From Robertmurraya kyonggiensis (GTDB taxonomy: Bacteria; Bacillota; Bacilli; Bacillales; Cytobacillaceae), in the NCBI RefSeq assembly GCF_005116465.1, contig NZ_SWBM01000001.1, positions 124,001 through 188,000 on the forward strand: a stretch of DNA of 64,000 bases. Direction: 5' to 3'. The stretch's first letter is position 1; every line of letters begins with the position of its first letter. The notes below the pieces were generated by a model that was not told the DNA's origin, did no database searches, and saw only the letters and a program-made list of their open reading frames with translations. This document shows, one piece after another, positions 42,282 to 52,236 of the stretch. The position numbers were made by a program, and so were the translations under genes.

Positions 42282-43490
42282 ATGAAAAAAGTGAAATTTA
42301 TTCATGGTGCAGATATACATATAGATAGTCCGATGGTAGGTCTGAAATCTTTGCCTCCTCGTATTTTTAAAAGACTTCAGGAGAGTACCTTCCATGCATT
42401 TAGAAGTTTGATTGATGCGTCGATTACTAATCATGTAGACTTTGTTATTTTAGCAGGAGACTTATTTGACAATGAGAAGCGGAGCGTAAGAGCACAAGTA
42501 TTTCTCCGTAAGGAAATGGAGAGACTTGCCGAAAAGGAAATTGATGTGTTCTTGATTCACGGGAACCATGATCACTTGAGTGGGAATTGGAGTCAAATTG
42601 AGCTTCCAAGCAATGTTCATGTATTTGGGGAACAGATAGAAGTAAAATCATTTACGACAAAAAACAATGTAATTGTGCATCTCTACGGATTTAGTTATCC
42701 GGAGCGGCATGTGTATGAGAGGAAAATCGATGCATACGTAAGAAAAGCTGGAGCTGATTTTCAAATAGGAATCCTTCATGGAAATATGGAGGGGAGTACG
42801 GAACATGGAAACTATGCACCATTTCAACTCAATGATCTTCTCGAAAAAGAATTCCATTATTGGGCACTAGGTCATATTCATAAGAGAGCGATTTTAAAAG
42901 AAGAGCCCGCGATTATTTATCCTGGAAATACCCAAGGTAGAAATCGAAAAGAAACTGGAGTAAAGGGTTGTTATTTGGTTGAGTTGGATGACTCGGGATC
43001 TAGTTTTGAGTTTGTGGAAACGAGTGATGTTGTCTGGTCTGAGGTTTTGATCGATGCTAGTGATGTTTCTTCCTTCGACCAATTGTACCAACTGTCTAAG
43101 GATACAATTGAAAACATCCGCGTAGAAGGCAAAGGAAATATAGCAACTTTCCAAATTTCGAACCTAGCTGTGCATCTTAAAAATCTAGATGAATTAATCG
43201 AAACACTGCAAGAAGATGAGAAGGATGAGGTTTCTTTTGTTTGGGTGAGCTCCATGAAGTTTGAGGAAAAGCTGATATGGGATCGTCAGGCTCTCAAAAA
43301 AGAGTCGGATTTTTATGGAGAACTATTTGATGTCCTCGAACAGTCTGAAGGATGGGACGAGCTTCTAACGACCCTCTATAAGAATCCTGTTGCAAGAAAA
43401 TTTCTGACGCCACTTTTAACGGCAGAAGTCGAAGAAATCAGTAAAGAGGCAGAAACTGTTCTAATTGAAAAGCTATTAAGGAATGGATAA
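42282..43490 (+). CDS. yhaO: YhaO, SbcD-like DNA exonuclease subunit
   Basis: A 402-residue metallophosphoesterase of the Mre11/SbcD class: GADIHIDSP (about residue 8), LAGDLFD (about 58), IHGNHDH (about 88), LHGNMEG and LGHIHK, giving the two-metal site. A C-terminal domain of about 150 residues follows. YhaO works with the ATPase YhaN, whose frame starts just after, in processing DNA ends or hairpins. Start ATG follows GAGGAAT. The YhaN partner is interrupted here, so the complex may be impaired. Confidence 0.9.
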   Translation: MKKVKFIHGADIHIDSPMVGLKSLPPRIFKRLQESTFHAFRSLIDASITNHVDFVILAGDLFDNEKRSVRAQVFLRKEMERLAEKEIDVFLIHGNHDHLSGNWSQIELPSNVHVFGEQIEVKSFTTKNNVIVHLYGFSYPERHVYERKIDAYVRKAGADFQIGILHGNMEGSTEHGNYAPFQLNDLLEKEFHYWALGHIHKRAILKEEPAIIYPGNTQGRNRKETGVKGCYLVELDDSGSSFEFVETSDVVWSEVLIDASDVSSFDQLYQLSKDTIENIRVEGKGNIATFQISNLAVHLKNLDELIETLQEDEKDEVSFVWVSSMKFEEKLIWDRQALKKESDFYGELFDVLEQSEGWDELLTTLYKNPVARKFLTPLLTAEVEEISKEAETVLIEKLLRNG

Positions 43491-43503
43491 GGAGGTGGCC
43501 GAT

Positions 43504-46485
43504 TTGAAGATTTTAGAAATCCATATTTATGGCTATGGCAAGCTAGAAAATAAAGTTTTAACCAATTTCCATGACCTCAATGTATTTTATGGAGAAAATG
43601 AAGCAGGCAAATCGACCATTATGTCCTTTATCCATAGCGTACTCTTTGGTTTTCCAACGAAACAACAAAGCGAACTTCGATATGAACCAAAAAAGGGCGC
43701 AAAATATGGCGGACAATTAGTGATTCAAACTGAGGAAAAAGGGAAGGTCGTCATTGAGCGTGTAAAAGGACGAGCAGTTGGTGATGTCTCAGTTTTACTA
43801 GAGGACGGGTCAACTGGCGGAGATGAGCTGTTAAATGAACTTCTTTCTAATATAGATAAATCACTTTATCAATCGATTTTTTCTTTCAATCTTCATGGTC
43901 TCCAAAATGTGCATCAACTTAAGAATGAGGATTTAGGTAAGTTCTTATTTTCCACTGGAACGATTGGTTCCGACAGACTTCTAGTTGTAGAGAGTGAACT
44001 GCAGAAAGAAATTGACAATCTTTTTAAACCGAATGGGAAAAAACCCTTAATCAATGAAAAGCTTCAGGAAGTAAAGTCTGTCTTTGAAGAATTAAAAAAG
44101 GCTGAGCAGCAAAACGGGCAATATGGAAAGCTTCTAGAGGAAAAAGAATTGCTAGAGCGTGAAATAGAGCAAAATCAATTTACAGTAACTGAACTGCAGA
44201 AGAAGATTCGGCAATTAGAGGAATGGGAAAGGCTAGCACCGTTTGTAAAAGAAAGAGACCTTCTACAAGCTGATTTGGAACAGAACCATGTTACATTTCC
44301 AGTTGATGGGTTATCACGTTTAGAGCAGGTTCAGCAACTTTTAAAGCCATTAGAGGCTCAAAGAAAGATCTTAATCGAACAAAAAGCAAAGCTTCAAGCT
44401 GAATTGAGTGAGATTCTGCCAAAGGAACAGTTGATTGCAAAAGATTCGGCCATTCAGCGTGCCTTAGAAAGGCTCCCACTTTACGAAACTTTAATGGAAG
44501 AGGAAAGTGTATGGCTAGCTGAAAGAAGTCACCTTTCTGCCAATATCGAGGAATTAAAAGAAAGGCTCCATTTTCCAATACACAAAGAGCGATTGTTCCA
44601 AATTGATACAAGCATTTTTATGAAAGAAAAAATCGCTGAAGCAGAGAAAAAGCAGGTGCGTTTAAAGGAAAGAAAAACGGAGCTAGATGAACAGTTTGCT
44701 AGAGAAAAAGAAGAGCTTGAGCGACTTGAATTGCAGAAGGAGCTTTTAAAAGAAGACATGCTTCCGCAAGCTGAGAGAGAAGCAAAAAAGCAGCTATTAT
44801 TAAAGCGGAATAATCAGGAATCAATTGAAAAGGAACTTCGAAATACACAAGACAAGATCTATCTTTTACAAATGAGTGTGAAGAACGAAAGAAAACAAGC
44901 AAGGCAAAATCAGTAACAGTCACTTGTTCTGAGTGTCATTTTTCTATTGCTATCAGTCTGGGGATTGTTTCAATCTCAATGGTTAATTACAGTGGTTGGA
45001 GGAATTGGTTTTGCATTCATGCTCTTTCTGCTCTACCAAAGAAAGAGTAACAGGAATCAAGATGTGGAAAGGGAGATTCAAGAGCTTAAATCGAAGGAAG
45101 CAGACTTGCAGCATCAGCTGAAAAATTTCTCTTTTGCGGAATTAAATTTAATTGAAGAACAGTTGCGTAGAGATGCAGCATTACAGGATCAGCTAGCTGT
45201 TCTGCAAATCAAGCTAGAACAGCAGAATTCCCAATATGACAGGGTTATTCAATCATTTGAAGGCTGGGAACAGGATGCGATATCCCATAGGGAGCTATTG
45301 AGTCAACTAGGCAAGCAGCTACTAATTCCAGAAGAGATCGCCCAATCGAAAATAAATGAGGCCTTTCTTTTAATTGTGAAATTAAAGGATGCACTAAAAG
45401 AGTATCAATCTATTGAGGCACAATTGCAGAAGAAACAAGAAACAAAAGAAAGTATTGAAAATGAGATCTCGGGATTGTATGAGTTGTTTTTTCAAGGCGA
45501 AACCATTCCGGTTCGTGAGCAAGGATTTTTGTTGAGGGACTCGCTTAAAAAGGAACTTGCGAAACAACAGAAATATGAAGCAAAAGTTGAAAAGCATCGG
45601 GATCTAGCTGAGCAGTTAGATATTGTGGAAAAAGAATATGCGCATCTTCATAAAGAGCAGGAAACCCTTTTTCAAGCGGCGGGAGTGGACACAGAGGAGG
45701 AATATCGTTTAGTAGGAAAGGAGGCCGAGAAACAGGCTCTGATATCCTCAAAGATAGAAGACCTCTCAAGGCAAATCGAATTGTCTTCTCTAGATGAATT
45801 GACGATGCAAGAGCTGTCTTCAAGTGAACCACAAGCAGAAAGCTTGGATGTAAAGGCTAGATTAGCTCAATACTTAGATGAAAGTCAGAAATCACACCAA
45901 GCTTTAGCTGATGTGAAGCATCAAATTGGTTTGCTTGAAGAAGGTGGAGTGTATGGAGATCTTCTTCACAAGTATAAGCAGCTTCAGTCTGAGCTCGATT
46001 TAGAGGCGAGGGAATGGGCCAAGCTGTCAATGGCAAAAGAAATGCTGTCGAGAACTGTAGATCGCTTTAAAGAGGAACGCCTTCCAAGGATGTTACAAAA
46101 GGCAGAAGAATATCTTGCCATTTTAACGGAGGGAAATTATCTACGCATTCTGCCTAAAAAAGAAAGTAATGGCTTTCTGATTGAGCGGAAGGACCATATT
46201 CTGTTTGAAGCGAATGAACTAAGTCAGGCAACAACTGAGCAGGTCTATGTTTCGATTCGTTTAGCCCTTGCGACCACGATATATAAAAAGTATGCCTTTC
46301 CCATTGTTATTGATGATAGCTTCGTTAATTTTGATCACAAACGTACAAGTAAGGTCATTGAATTATTAAAGACATTGAAAGACAACCAAATTCTCTTTTT
46401 CACCTGTCACCAGCATTTATTGAAATATTTTCATGAAACAGAAGTGATGGAAGTGGGAGAAGGGATCACCACTAATATGATATAA
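43504..46485 (+). pseudogene. yhaN: yhaN (SbcC/Rad50-like ATPase) interrupted by an in-frame TAA
   Basis: The N-terminal part (43504-44916, 470 residues) has the AAA/SMC head with Walker A GENEAGKST at about residues 31-39 and a coiled coil. The rest (44917-46485) continues in the same frame with a two-helix hydrophobic segment (GLFQSQWLITVVGGIGFAFMLFLLY), more coiled coil, and the second head half with Walker B-like FPIVIDDSFVNFDHKRTSKV. Only one stop codon, TAA 44914-44916, separates them, so the total is about 993 codons against about 963 in B. subtilis. Start TTG 43504 is 8 nt after AAGGAGG. No ribosome site precedes the second half's nearest start (TTG 44947). The head needs both halves, so activity requires readthrough, assembly of two chains, or a sequencing error. 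Confidence 0.85.
44914..44916 (+). other. internal TAA stop codon in yhaN
   Basis: The context is CAA AAT CAG TAA CAG TCA CTT. There is no frame change on either side; a single base change from CAA, AAA or GAA would explain it. The context has no clear match to known readthrough signals. Confidence 0.9.
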
Positions 46486-46514
46486 TAGATTGAAAGAAAG
46501 GGGCGAGGAGTCTT

Positions 46515-47459
46515 ATGAGTAAAGGGATTCTCCAGCATGATGTAGGAGAGCAAGTAGAAAAATTCTTATTGATTAAAAGCTCTACAAAAGGGACTGCTAG
46601 CAATGGAAAGCCATTTTTAACGCTTATTTTGCAGGACCAGAGTGGAGAAATAGAGGCGAAGCTATGGGATGTCTCTGATGAGGATGAGAAGAGCTACAGC
46701 AATGAAACGATAGTTAAGGTAATAGGTGATATTCAAAACTATCGAGGTCGAAATCAATTGCGACTTCGTCAAATACGTCCTTCTTCGCAGGCAGATGCAG
46801 TTAATCTATCAGACTTTCTTGTTACCGCTCCTTTGAGTAAGGAAGAAATGCTAGGCAAAATAACGCAATATATTTTTGAAATGAAAAATCCGAATATCCA
46901 ACGAATTACGCGTCATCTTTTGAAAAAGAACCAGGACGCATTTTTGGAGTATCCAGCTGCAACAAAAAATCATCATGAATTTGTGTCTGGACTAGCTTAT
47001 CATGTTGTTAGTATGCTTGATTTAGCAAAGGTTATTGCTGAATTATATCCAAGCTTGGACAAGGATTTACTATATGCCGGAGTTCTTCTCCACGATTTAG
47101 GAAAGATTACAGAGCTGTCAGGTCCAATCTCTACGACGTATACAGTGGAAGGAAACCTGTTGGGCCATATTAACATCATGGTCTCAGAAATTGTCAAAGC
47201 AGCAGATGAACTTGGAATTACAGGTGAGGAAGTTTTGGTTCTTCAACATCTTGTCTTATCCCATCATGGAAAAGCAGAATGGGGTAGCCCTAAGCCTCCA
47301 CTAATCAAAGAGGCAGAAATCCTTCATTATATTGATAATATTGATGCGAAGATGAATATGCTGGATCGTGCCCTTGAACGAGTAAAACCAGGCGAATTCA
47401 GTGAAAGAGTGTTTGCACTCGATAATCGTTCATTTTACAAACCAACTTTCCATAAGTAA
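46515..47459 (+). CDS. yhaM: YhaM, 3'-5' exoribonuclease
   Basis: The 314 residues equal YhaM. An N-terminal OB fold (about residues 10-90: [21 protein letters not shown]) is followed by an HD domain with [12 protein letters not shown] and [12 protein letters not shown] (His-Asp at about residue 194), [12 protein letters not shown] and [10 protein letters not shown]. YhaM is a metal-dependent 3'-5' exoribonuclease that trims short single-stranded RNA and is conserved in Gram-positives. GAAAGGGG precedes ATG. It lies 30 nt after yhaN and ends in a terminator. Confidence 0.96.
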   Translation: MSKGILQHDVGEQVEKFLLIKSSTKGTASNGKPFLTLILQDQSGEIEAKLWDVSDEDEKSYSNETIVKVIGDIQNYRGRNQLRLRQIRPSSQADAVNLSDFLVTAPLSKEEMLGKITQYIFEMKNPNIQRITRHLLKKNQDAFLEYPAATKNHHEFVSGLAYHVVSMLDLAKVIAELYPSLDKDLLYAGVLLHDLGKITELSGPISTTYTVEGNLLGHINIMVSEIVKAADELGITGEEVLVLQHLVLSHHGKAEWGSPKPPLIKEAEILHYIDNIDAKMNMLDRALERVKPGEFSERVFALDNRSFYKPTFHK

Positions 47460-47460
47460 C

Positions 47461-47497
47461 GCAAAAAATGCCTCCAGCTGTGAGGCATTTTTTTTGC
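47461..47497 (+). terminator. intrinsic terminator of yhaONM
   Basis: GCAAAAAATGCCTC and GAGGCATTTTTTTTGC arms form a long stem directly after the yhaM stop, with an eight-T run inside the right arm. Confidence 0.92.
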
Positions 47498-47614
47498 GCT
47501 TCTCTACTAAAAAACAATATTCAAGTTGAAAGCTTTCCTTATCATATTTTTCGCATGCTAGCATACATTTTTAACAAACGCAGCTTGTACAATTTGATGT
47601 ATGGAGGATGAGAA

Positions 47615-47800
47615 ATGGATATTCCCGTTTGGATTTTAGTGCTTGTTGGAGGAATTATTATTAGTGCATTTATGGCCGTAAAGGTTGGTAGGGAAGAAAG
47701 AGAAGAGGAAAGAGAAATAATAGAAAGAGAAGGAGAGGTCTATATGGAGCGACTCAAGAAAGAGAAAGAAGAGCGCTCTGAAGGAAGTTCTTTCGGTTAA
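47615..47800 (+). CDS. yhaL: YhaL, sporulation-associated small membrane protein
   Basis: A 61-residue protein with one N-terminal membrane helix (about residues 4-22) and a highly charged Glu/Arg/Lys tail ending in MERLKKEKEERSEG. The EGEVYMERLKKE segment matches YhaL, which contributes to sporulation in B. subtilis. GGAGGATGAGAA precedes the ATG. Placement between yhaM and prsA agrees with B. subtilis. Confidence 0.85.
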   Translation: MDIPVWILVLVGGIIISAFMAVKVGREEREEEREIIEREGEVYMERLKKEKEERSEGSSFG

Positions 47801-47807
47801 TGAGCAT

Positions 47808-47846
47808 AAAAAATGGGTTCCCCCATTTAAAGGGAACCCATTTTAC
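47808..47846. terminator. bidirectional terminator between yhaL and prsA
   Basis: AAAATGGGTTCCC (47810-47822) pairs perfectly with GGGAACCCATTTT (47832-47844). It serves convergent yhaL (+) and prsA (-). Confidence 0.9.
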
Positions 47847-47853
47847 ATTCTTA

Positions 47854-48726
47854 TTACTTTTCTTCTGTTTCAGCAGCTTCTTCTGTTTGCATAAAGCCGC
47901 TTAAGTCTTTATCGCTAATTTTAACATTAGCATCTTTTAATTCTTTTTGTAATGTTTCAGTCATTTTTGTGTTGTCAATTTTGGATACTTTAATTTCTTG
48001 CTCGATTTGAGCTTTCATATCCTCTAAGCTCTTTTTCTCTTCTTTTTCAGTCACTTGGATAACGTGGTAGCCATGCTCAGATTTAACTGGAGCACTGATT
48101 TCGTTCACATCAAGAGCGTAAGCAGCTTCTTCAAATTCTGCTACCATTTCACCAGTACCGAACCAACCAAGATCCCCACCTGCTTCAGCAGAAACAGTAT
48201 CAGTAGAATATTCTTTTGCTAATGCAGCGAAATCTCCACCCTCATCAAGCTTCGCTTTCACTTCTTTAGCTTTTGCTTCGTCAGCCACTAAAATGTGACG
48301 AGCTTTGATTTGTGGTTTGTAGTTATCGTAATATTCTTTGATTTCTTCATCTGTAACTTTGATATCTGCAGTGGCAGCTTTCTCTACTAATAAATCTAAT
48401 TTTAGACTTTCTTTAAATGTTTCTTCAGTCATTTGATATTGTGCTAGAGCCATTTCGAAGTTTGAACCAAGCTGTTCTTTTACTTCGTTTAACTTAGCAT
48501 CTAATTCTTCATCAGTTACCTTATACTTGTCTGATAGAACTTTTTCATAAACAAGCTGTTGAAGAACTTGCTCACCGTAAGTCTTCTTCATTTCCTCATA
48601 TAGCTCGTCCTTGGTGATGTTTCCGGCTTTTGTTTCTGCAACTGCTTCAGAATTGTCCCCGTTATTACATGCAGCTAAAGTGACGATGCCCGCAAGTAAA
48701 AGAAGGGAAAGAATCCACTTTTTCAT
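47854..48726 (-). CDS. prsA: PrsA, extracellular peptidyl-prolyl isomerase/foldase lipoprotein
   Basis: A 290-residue lipoprotein: signal peptide with lipobox TLAAC (Cys near residue 20), N-terminal chaperone region, and a parvulin PPIase domain (about residues 135-225: [51 protein letters not shown]), then a charged helical C-terminus. PrsA folds exported proteins at the membrane-wall interface and is often essential. ATG 48726 follows GGAG; an in-frame TTG one codon upstream is less likely. A TATAAT about 120 nt upstream suggests a long leader. Confidence 0.97.
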   Translation of the reverse strand: MKKWILSLLLLAGIVTLAACNNGDNSEAVAETKAGNITKDELYEEMKKTYGEQVLQQLVYEKVLSDKYKVTDEELDAKLNEVKEQLGSNFEMALAQYQMTEETFKESLKLDLLVEKAATADIKVTDEEIKEYYDNYKPQIKARHILVADEAKAKEVKAKLDEGGDFAALAKEYSTDTVSAEAGGDLGWFGTGEMVAEFEEAAYALDVNEISAPVKSEHGYHVIQVTEKEEKKSLEDMKAQIEQEIKVSKIDNTKMTETLQKELKDANVKISDKDLSGFMQTEEAAETEEK

Positions 48727-49128
48727 CAAAACAACTCCTAAAATTAAATTCTTAATGAATGAGAGTTAATTTCACAAATTTTTGACATTGATTTTTACAC
48801 GCCTGTCGTTTTGATTTATGAAATTGCTCCATGTATTAATCACAAATTATACTATATCACAATTTGGAAAAAGAACAAAAGAAATATGAGATGGGTTAAA
48901 AGATGGAGATGGTTAAAAATAGGCAACATACCTATACCATAATGTGGACTAATACATAGGATAAAGTGTAAGCAATAAAGTTGGAGGTACCTTCATTTCT
49001 TGCTTGCGTCCAAAGAATATAGAGGAAAATATATTCTTTGGAAATCATCACTAACTTGTTATTCGCCTAATCGGTGGGGGTTATTTATGAATAGTATATA
49101 ACAAGCGCATTTGGAAGGGGGTGTTACG
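48727..49128. other. 402-bp region between divergent prsA and YjcZ-type gene
   Basis: It holds the prsA leader with a TATAAT on the minus strand (near 48850) and a perfect 12-bp inverted repeat: CCAAAGAATATA (49010-49021) with TATATTCTTTGG (49030-49041), 8-nt loop. That stem has no U-run. No convincing gene was found. Confidence 0.5.
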
Positions 49129-49218
49129 ATGGGTCACGGAGGCGGATATGGTGGCGGTTTTGCCTTAATCGTAGTACTATTTATTTTATTAATCATCGTT
49201 GGAGCTGCTTGGTTCTAG
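49129..49218 (+). CDS. YjcZ-family sporulation peptide, 29 residues
   Basis: The peptide MGHGGGYGGGFALIVVLF... is a Gly-rich start followed by one membrane helix ending in GAAWF, the pattern of the YjcZ/YhzE small sporulation proteins. GGAAGGGGG precedes ATG by about 6 nt and a strong terminator follows, so it is a complete single gene despite its size. Confidence 0.85.
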   Translation: MGHGGGYGGGFALIVVLFILLIIVGAAWF

Positions 49219-49240
49219 GTTAATTAATGTTAAAACAAAG

Positions 49241-49270
49241 AGAACATGAGTTTTAGTCTCATGTTCTTTT
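49241..49270 (+). terminator. intrinsic terminator of YjcZ-type gene
   Basis: AGAACATGAG (49241-49250) pairs with CTCATGTTCT (49258-49267), followed by a T-run. Confidence 0.93.
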
Positions 49271-49331
49271 TTTACGTGCATATTGTTTTTTTGTTTATTT
49301 TTCAAAAGGAACAATTATTGTGAAGAGAAAC

Positions 49332-49514
49332 TTATGTGAAAAGTATTTCAATGTATGAGGTAATCAATAGAATCGTTATTAAAACATTAATCGTTCTAAA
49401 AACCTTTGGTTGTTTTTCTTCCGGAATTTCTTTTTGTAAGCAAAGGGAAGTCGTTAGTTTATTAATGTTAAACAAAATAAATATAGCAAAAATAATAAAA
49501 ATGGAGATGATCAC
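49332..49514 (-). CDS. small two-helix membrane protein
   Basis: A 60-residue frame with hydrophobic segments at both ends (VIISIFIIFAIFILF and INVLITILLITSYIEILF) and a polar, Pro/Lys-rich middle. GGGAGGG lies 6 nt before GTG 49514 (TTG 49517 also possible). The strong ribosome site favours this strand over the overlapping plus-strand frame. Family unknown. Confidence 0.55.
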   Translation of the reverse strand: MIISIFIIFAIFILFNINKLTTSLCLQKEIPEEKQPKVFRTINVLITILLITSYIEILFT

Positions 49515-49649
49515 CAAATCCCTCCCTAATAGGTGAGTATTTCAAGTTCGAACTGTTCTTTTCTTACTACGATAACAAAATTTAAGTGTGAGTACCACTT
49601 TTAGCATCGCTGTGAAAAAGACATCTTCACAAATGTCTTAGATGGGCTC

Positions 49650-50192
49650 TTATTGATTGCTTACCAATATTTCAAAACCATCTTCGTTTTCTTCAATATA
49701 TGCATGTTTTGGTGCCTTCAGAATGTTTAGGGCACGGACAAGGTCCGGTACGGAAATGCCGGTTTGGTAAGCTAGTAAAATAGCAATATAGTGTACATAA
49801 TGTGGCAATATGAAACATAAAGACACGAGTATCACTGTTAAAGTTACAAAAGGTAATAATAAAGCAATTAAGAATAAATGCTTTGAAATAGGCTCATGTG
49901 CTTTAATTTGAATGGAAGGGAAGAACATAAACTTCCTTTCAATTCTTTTTCTAATCTTTGGACCAAGATGAGCGATGGGTAAAAAATGCAACAATTTATG
50001 GACAGGATAGACTATTATCATACTGAATATAAATAGAAAAAAATGATTATCATAAAAGGTGGTTGGTACAAACAAATGTGATAACGAAATATATAGTATG
50101 ATAAAAGTTAATAACATCGTAATCAAAGAGATAATAAACAGTCTATGCGTCCCGTATTGTCGTGTGTAGTTTACTGTTTTCCAGCAATGCAA
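49650..50192 (-). CDS. yhaJ: DUF3267 membrane protein (YhaJ-like)
   Basis: A 180-residue protein with four hydrophobic segments and DUF3267-like layout (MHCWKTVNYTRQYG start, VYPVHKLLHFLP in the second helix). In related zinc-metalloprotease-like families the helix carries HExxH; here it reads HKLLH, so the catalytic Glu is absent and a protease role is unlikely. The start is TTG 50192, 8 nt after GGAGG; ATG 50201 abuts the SD. Position between prsA and yhaI supports yhaJ. Confidence 0.7.
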   Translation of the reverse strand: MHCWKTVNYTRQYGTHRLFIISLITMLLTFIILYISLSHLFVPTTFYDNHFFLFIFSMIIVYPVHKLLHFLPIAHLGPKIRKRIERKFMFFPSIQIKAHEPISKHLFLIALLLPFVTLTVILVSLCFILPHYVHYIAILLAYQTGISVPDLVRALNILKAPKHAYIEENEDGFEILVSNQ

Positions 50193-50391
50193 AAGTATCA
50201 TCCTCCAAAAGGAGTATTTAGGAATAATTTGTGATATTCTCTAACTTACTTATGATACTTTACGATGAAAGAATAAAAAAATCAATAGGAAATCGTATTT
50301 CAATTTTTGTTTGTTTTTTGTAAAATAATAGCGGAGATGGCAATGGAAAATGCCTGAATATAAATAAATTTGTCGAAAGAGGTTTTTATTG

Positions 50392-50727
50392 ATGAACCTT
50401 GATTCTTTAATAGAAAAAATGAATCGCCTTGAATATCATCAATCCATTTTACTGAAGATGATTTCAAAAAGCGATGATCATTTTTATAAGTTAATTGTCG
50501 AAAGATCATTGAATAAACAAGACGTGGAAACATTTCACAAGAAATGCAATGAATTAATGATAGAGCTGGAAGAACAACAAGCGGAGGGATTTGTGTATTT
50601 TGAATCTCTTTTTAAAAAGTTCAAAGAATCACTACACCCAAACCTAGAAGCAGAAGAAGTCATACTAGCATGTCTCCGCCAACAATTATTTTTACCTTTA
50701 ATGATAGAGTTTAAGAAATATATATAG
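50392..50727 (+). CDS. yhaI: YhaI, DUF1878 protein
   Basis: The 111 residues match YhaI (about 113), an all-helical soluble protein with MNRLEYHQSILLKM near the start and KESLHPNLEAEEVI in the second half. ATG 50392 is 8 nt after GAGG. It converges on hpr with only 2 nt between stop codons. Function unknown. Confidence 0.85.
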   Translation: MNLDSLIEKMNRLEYHQSILLKMISKSDDHFYKLIVERSLNKQDVETFHKKCNELMIELEEQQAEGFVYFESLFKKFKESLHPNLEAEEVILACLRQQLFLPLMIEFKKYI

Positions 50728-50729
50728 GA

Positions 50730-51302
50730 TTACACGAGCTCCTTAGAAGAATCCTTCTTTTTCAAGTGTCCATCCTCATCCTTAAATTCATTTTCAATAT
50801 TTTCAAAGGATCTTTCAAAAATCTCCATAAAATCATCACCATATACATTACGAACTATGGCCATCATTTCAACGATTTCAGGGAATTTACCATATAAGCT
50901 TTTTAATGGCATTGCACCTGTAAAAACAGCATTTTTGTCTGGATCGTATGTTTCCATTAACTCAAGTAAAACTGCTTCCCCTTTTTCAGTTAATTTGATG
51001 TAGGTGTTTCGTTTATCGCTTTCCTTTTTAGAAAAGTTGAGGAGACCTCTTTCTTCTAACTTCTTTGAGAAGTTGAAAGCGGTAGAAACATGCATCACAC
51101 CAAATTTTGCGACATCTGAAATGGATGCGCCATTTAAGTGATAAGCAATCCAAAGAATATGGTGCTCATTGATATTTAAGTCAGCAGATTTAATCCATTG
51201 CTGCCAATCCTTTTCAATTGATTTCCATAAAGCTTTACTTAATTGCGCGATTCTTTGGCTAAAAATCATTGCTTCTTTCATTGAATATTGTTTTTCTGTC
51301 AT
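50730..51302 (-). CDS. hpr: Hpr (ScoC), MarR-family repressor of protease and sporulation genes
   Basis: A 190-residue MarR-fold regulator with the HPr/ScoC signature: [44 protein letters not shown] (winged HTH, about residues 45-95) and a C-terminal acidic helix. ScoC represses extracellular protease genes and affects sporulation and peptide uptake in the transition state. B. subtilis Hpr is slightly longer (about 203). Start ATG follows GGGTGAATTAGGGG. Its stop is 2 nt from the yhaI stop with no terminator between them, so the mRNAs overlap. Confidence 0.96.
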   Translation of the reverse strand: MTEKQYSMKEAMIFSQRIAQLSKALWKSIEKDWQQWIKSADLNINEHHILWIAYHLNGASISDVAKFGVMHVSTAFNFSKKLEERGLLNFSKKESDKRNTYIKLTEKGEAVLLELMETYDPDKNAVFTGAMPLKSLYGKFPEIVEMMAIVRNVYGDDFMEIFERSFENIENEFKDEDGHLKKKDSSKELV

Positions 51303-51494
51303 CCCCTAATTCACCCGCTTTATTTTTCTTTATTATCATTATGCCAAGAAAACAAAAATAAATAAAGAAAAAATATACTAAATTTTTAGAAATTTTTTCG
51401 TTAAGTTTGTTTTATCCGGCGAAACGAATAAGTTTAATACATAAATCTGTTCGCAAGCATTTTTATAGTATATTACTTTTCTTCTTATTAAATA

Positions 51495-51544
51495 AAAAAT
51501 CCTTCTTTTTCTAAATAAAATTTGTTAGGAAAAGAAGGATTTTA
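51495..51544 (-). terminator. intrinsic terminator of yhaH
   Basis: AAAATCCTTCTTTT-type arm (51495-51511) pairs with GGAAAAGAAGGATTTT (51528-51544). On the minus strand the stem ends in TTTTTTA. Confidence 0.88.
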
Positions 51545-51562
51545 CTATTAATTAAAAAATGT

Positions 51563-51925
51563 TCATTTGGTATGTAATTCTAATGTTCTTTCAAGCTCTT
51601 GAATCGTATCCTGGATAACATCTATTTCACTCTTTAGTTGCTCTTGATGAGGTTTTATTTCTGCTTGCCATCCTTCGATAAGCGTCTTAACATCGCGTAT
51701 GAAGGAAGTCACACCATCTTTCCCTTCTGTAGAAAGAATCGTGATGGATTTTGTGATTTCACCTAAATCAAGTTTAATTTGAGATAACTGTTCGATCCAA
51801 GTATCTTTATTTTCGCTTAAATATTTTCTTGTTTCTTTTCCTGAATTAGGTGCTGTTAGTATCGTTGCGATACCCGCAGCAATTCCTCCAATGATAAAAC
51901 CTGTTAATAAAGATTTTCCGTTCAT
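51563..51925 (-). CDS. yhaH: YhaH, YtxH-domain protein
   Basis: A 120-residue protein with an N-terminal Gly-rich membrane helix (LLTGFIIGGIAAGIATILTAP) followed by NSGKETRKYL, the YtxH/gas-vesicle-like signature, and a long coiled-coil tail. YtxH-type proteins are general-stress-linked. GAGGTGAGAGA precedes the ATG. It lies upstream of hpr on the same strand with its own terminator. Confidence 0.88.
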   Translation of the reverse strand: MNGKSLLTGFIIGGIAAGIATILTAPNSGKETRKYLSENKDTWIEQLSQIKLDLGEITKSITILSTEGKDGVTSFIRDVKTLIEGWQAEIKPHQEQLKSEIDVIQDTIQELERTLELHTK

Positions 51926-52010
51926 TCTCTCACCTCATCATACAAATTCTTGGGCCACTGCTTGTCTCATAGGAAAATGATTCAAAGCATATAGATGTAT
52001 TATACCTTTT

Positions 52011-52218
52011 TTATTAGGCTCTTTTCTCAAACTTTGTTGATATTGGAACAAAAAACAATGAATTAATCTGTATTTTCAATGTAACTAGTTTTATAAAACT
52101 GAGAAAAGAGCTTGTAAACATCGCTACGATGCACCTGTTGGCTATTTCTACGTTAAAATCGGCCGTTGGCCAACGGCAGTAGGATTTTAACAACAATCTT
52201 TACAAAACAGCCTTTAAT
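52011..52218. repeat. MITE-like element with inverted ends, copy 1
   Basis: The left end AGGCTCTTTTCTC...TTGTTG (from 52016) and the reverse complement of the right end, AGGCTGTTTTGTA...TTGTTG (to 52213), agree at about 18 of 24 positions. A third copy of the motif lies inside (TGAGAAAAGAGC, 52100-52111). An inner hairpin is formed by GTTAAAATC and GATTTTAAC. It ends next to the ribosome site of the 63-residue membrane protein gene. A related element is at 59594-59782 in inverted orientation. Confidence 0.65.
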
Positions 52219-52236
52219 AAAGGAGTGTGGACAAGT

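Noticed and set aside
48990-49110. 34-codon TTG frame after GGAGG before the YjcZ-type gene
   Set aside because: SD spacing is too long (about 13 nt) and the frame crosses the 12-bp stem; coding character is not evident.
49336-49536. 66-residue plus-strand ORF
   Set aside because: Overlaps a minus-strand ORF with a far better ribosome site and membrane-helix pattern.
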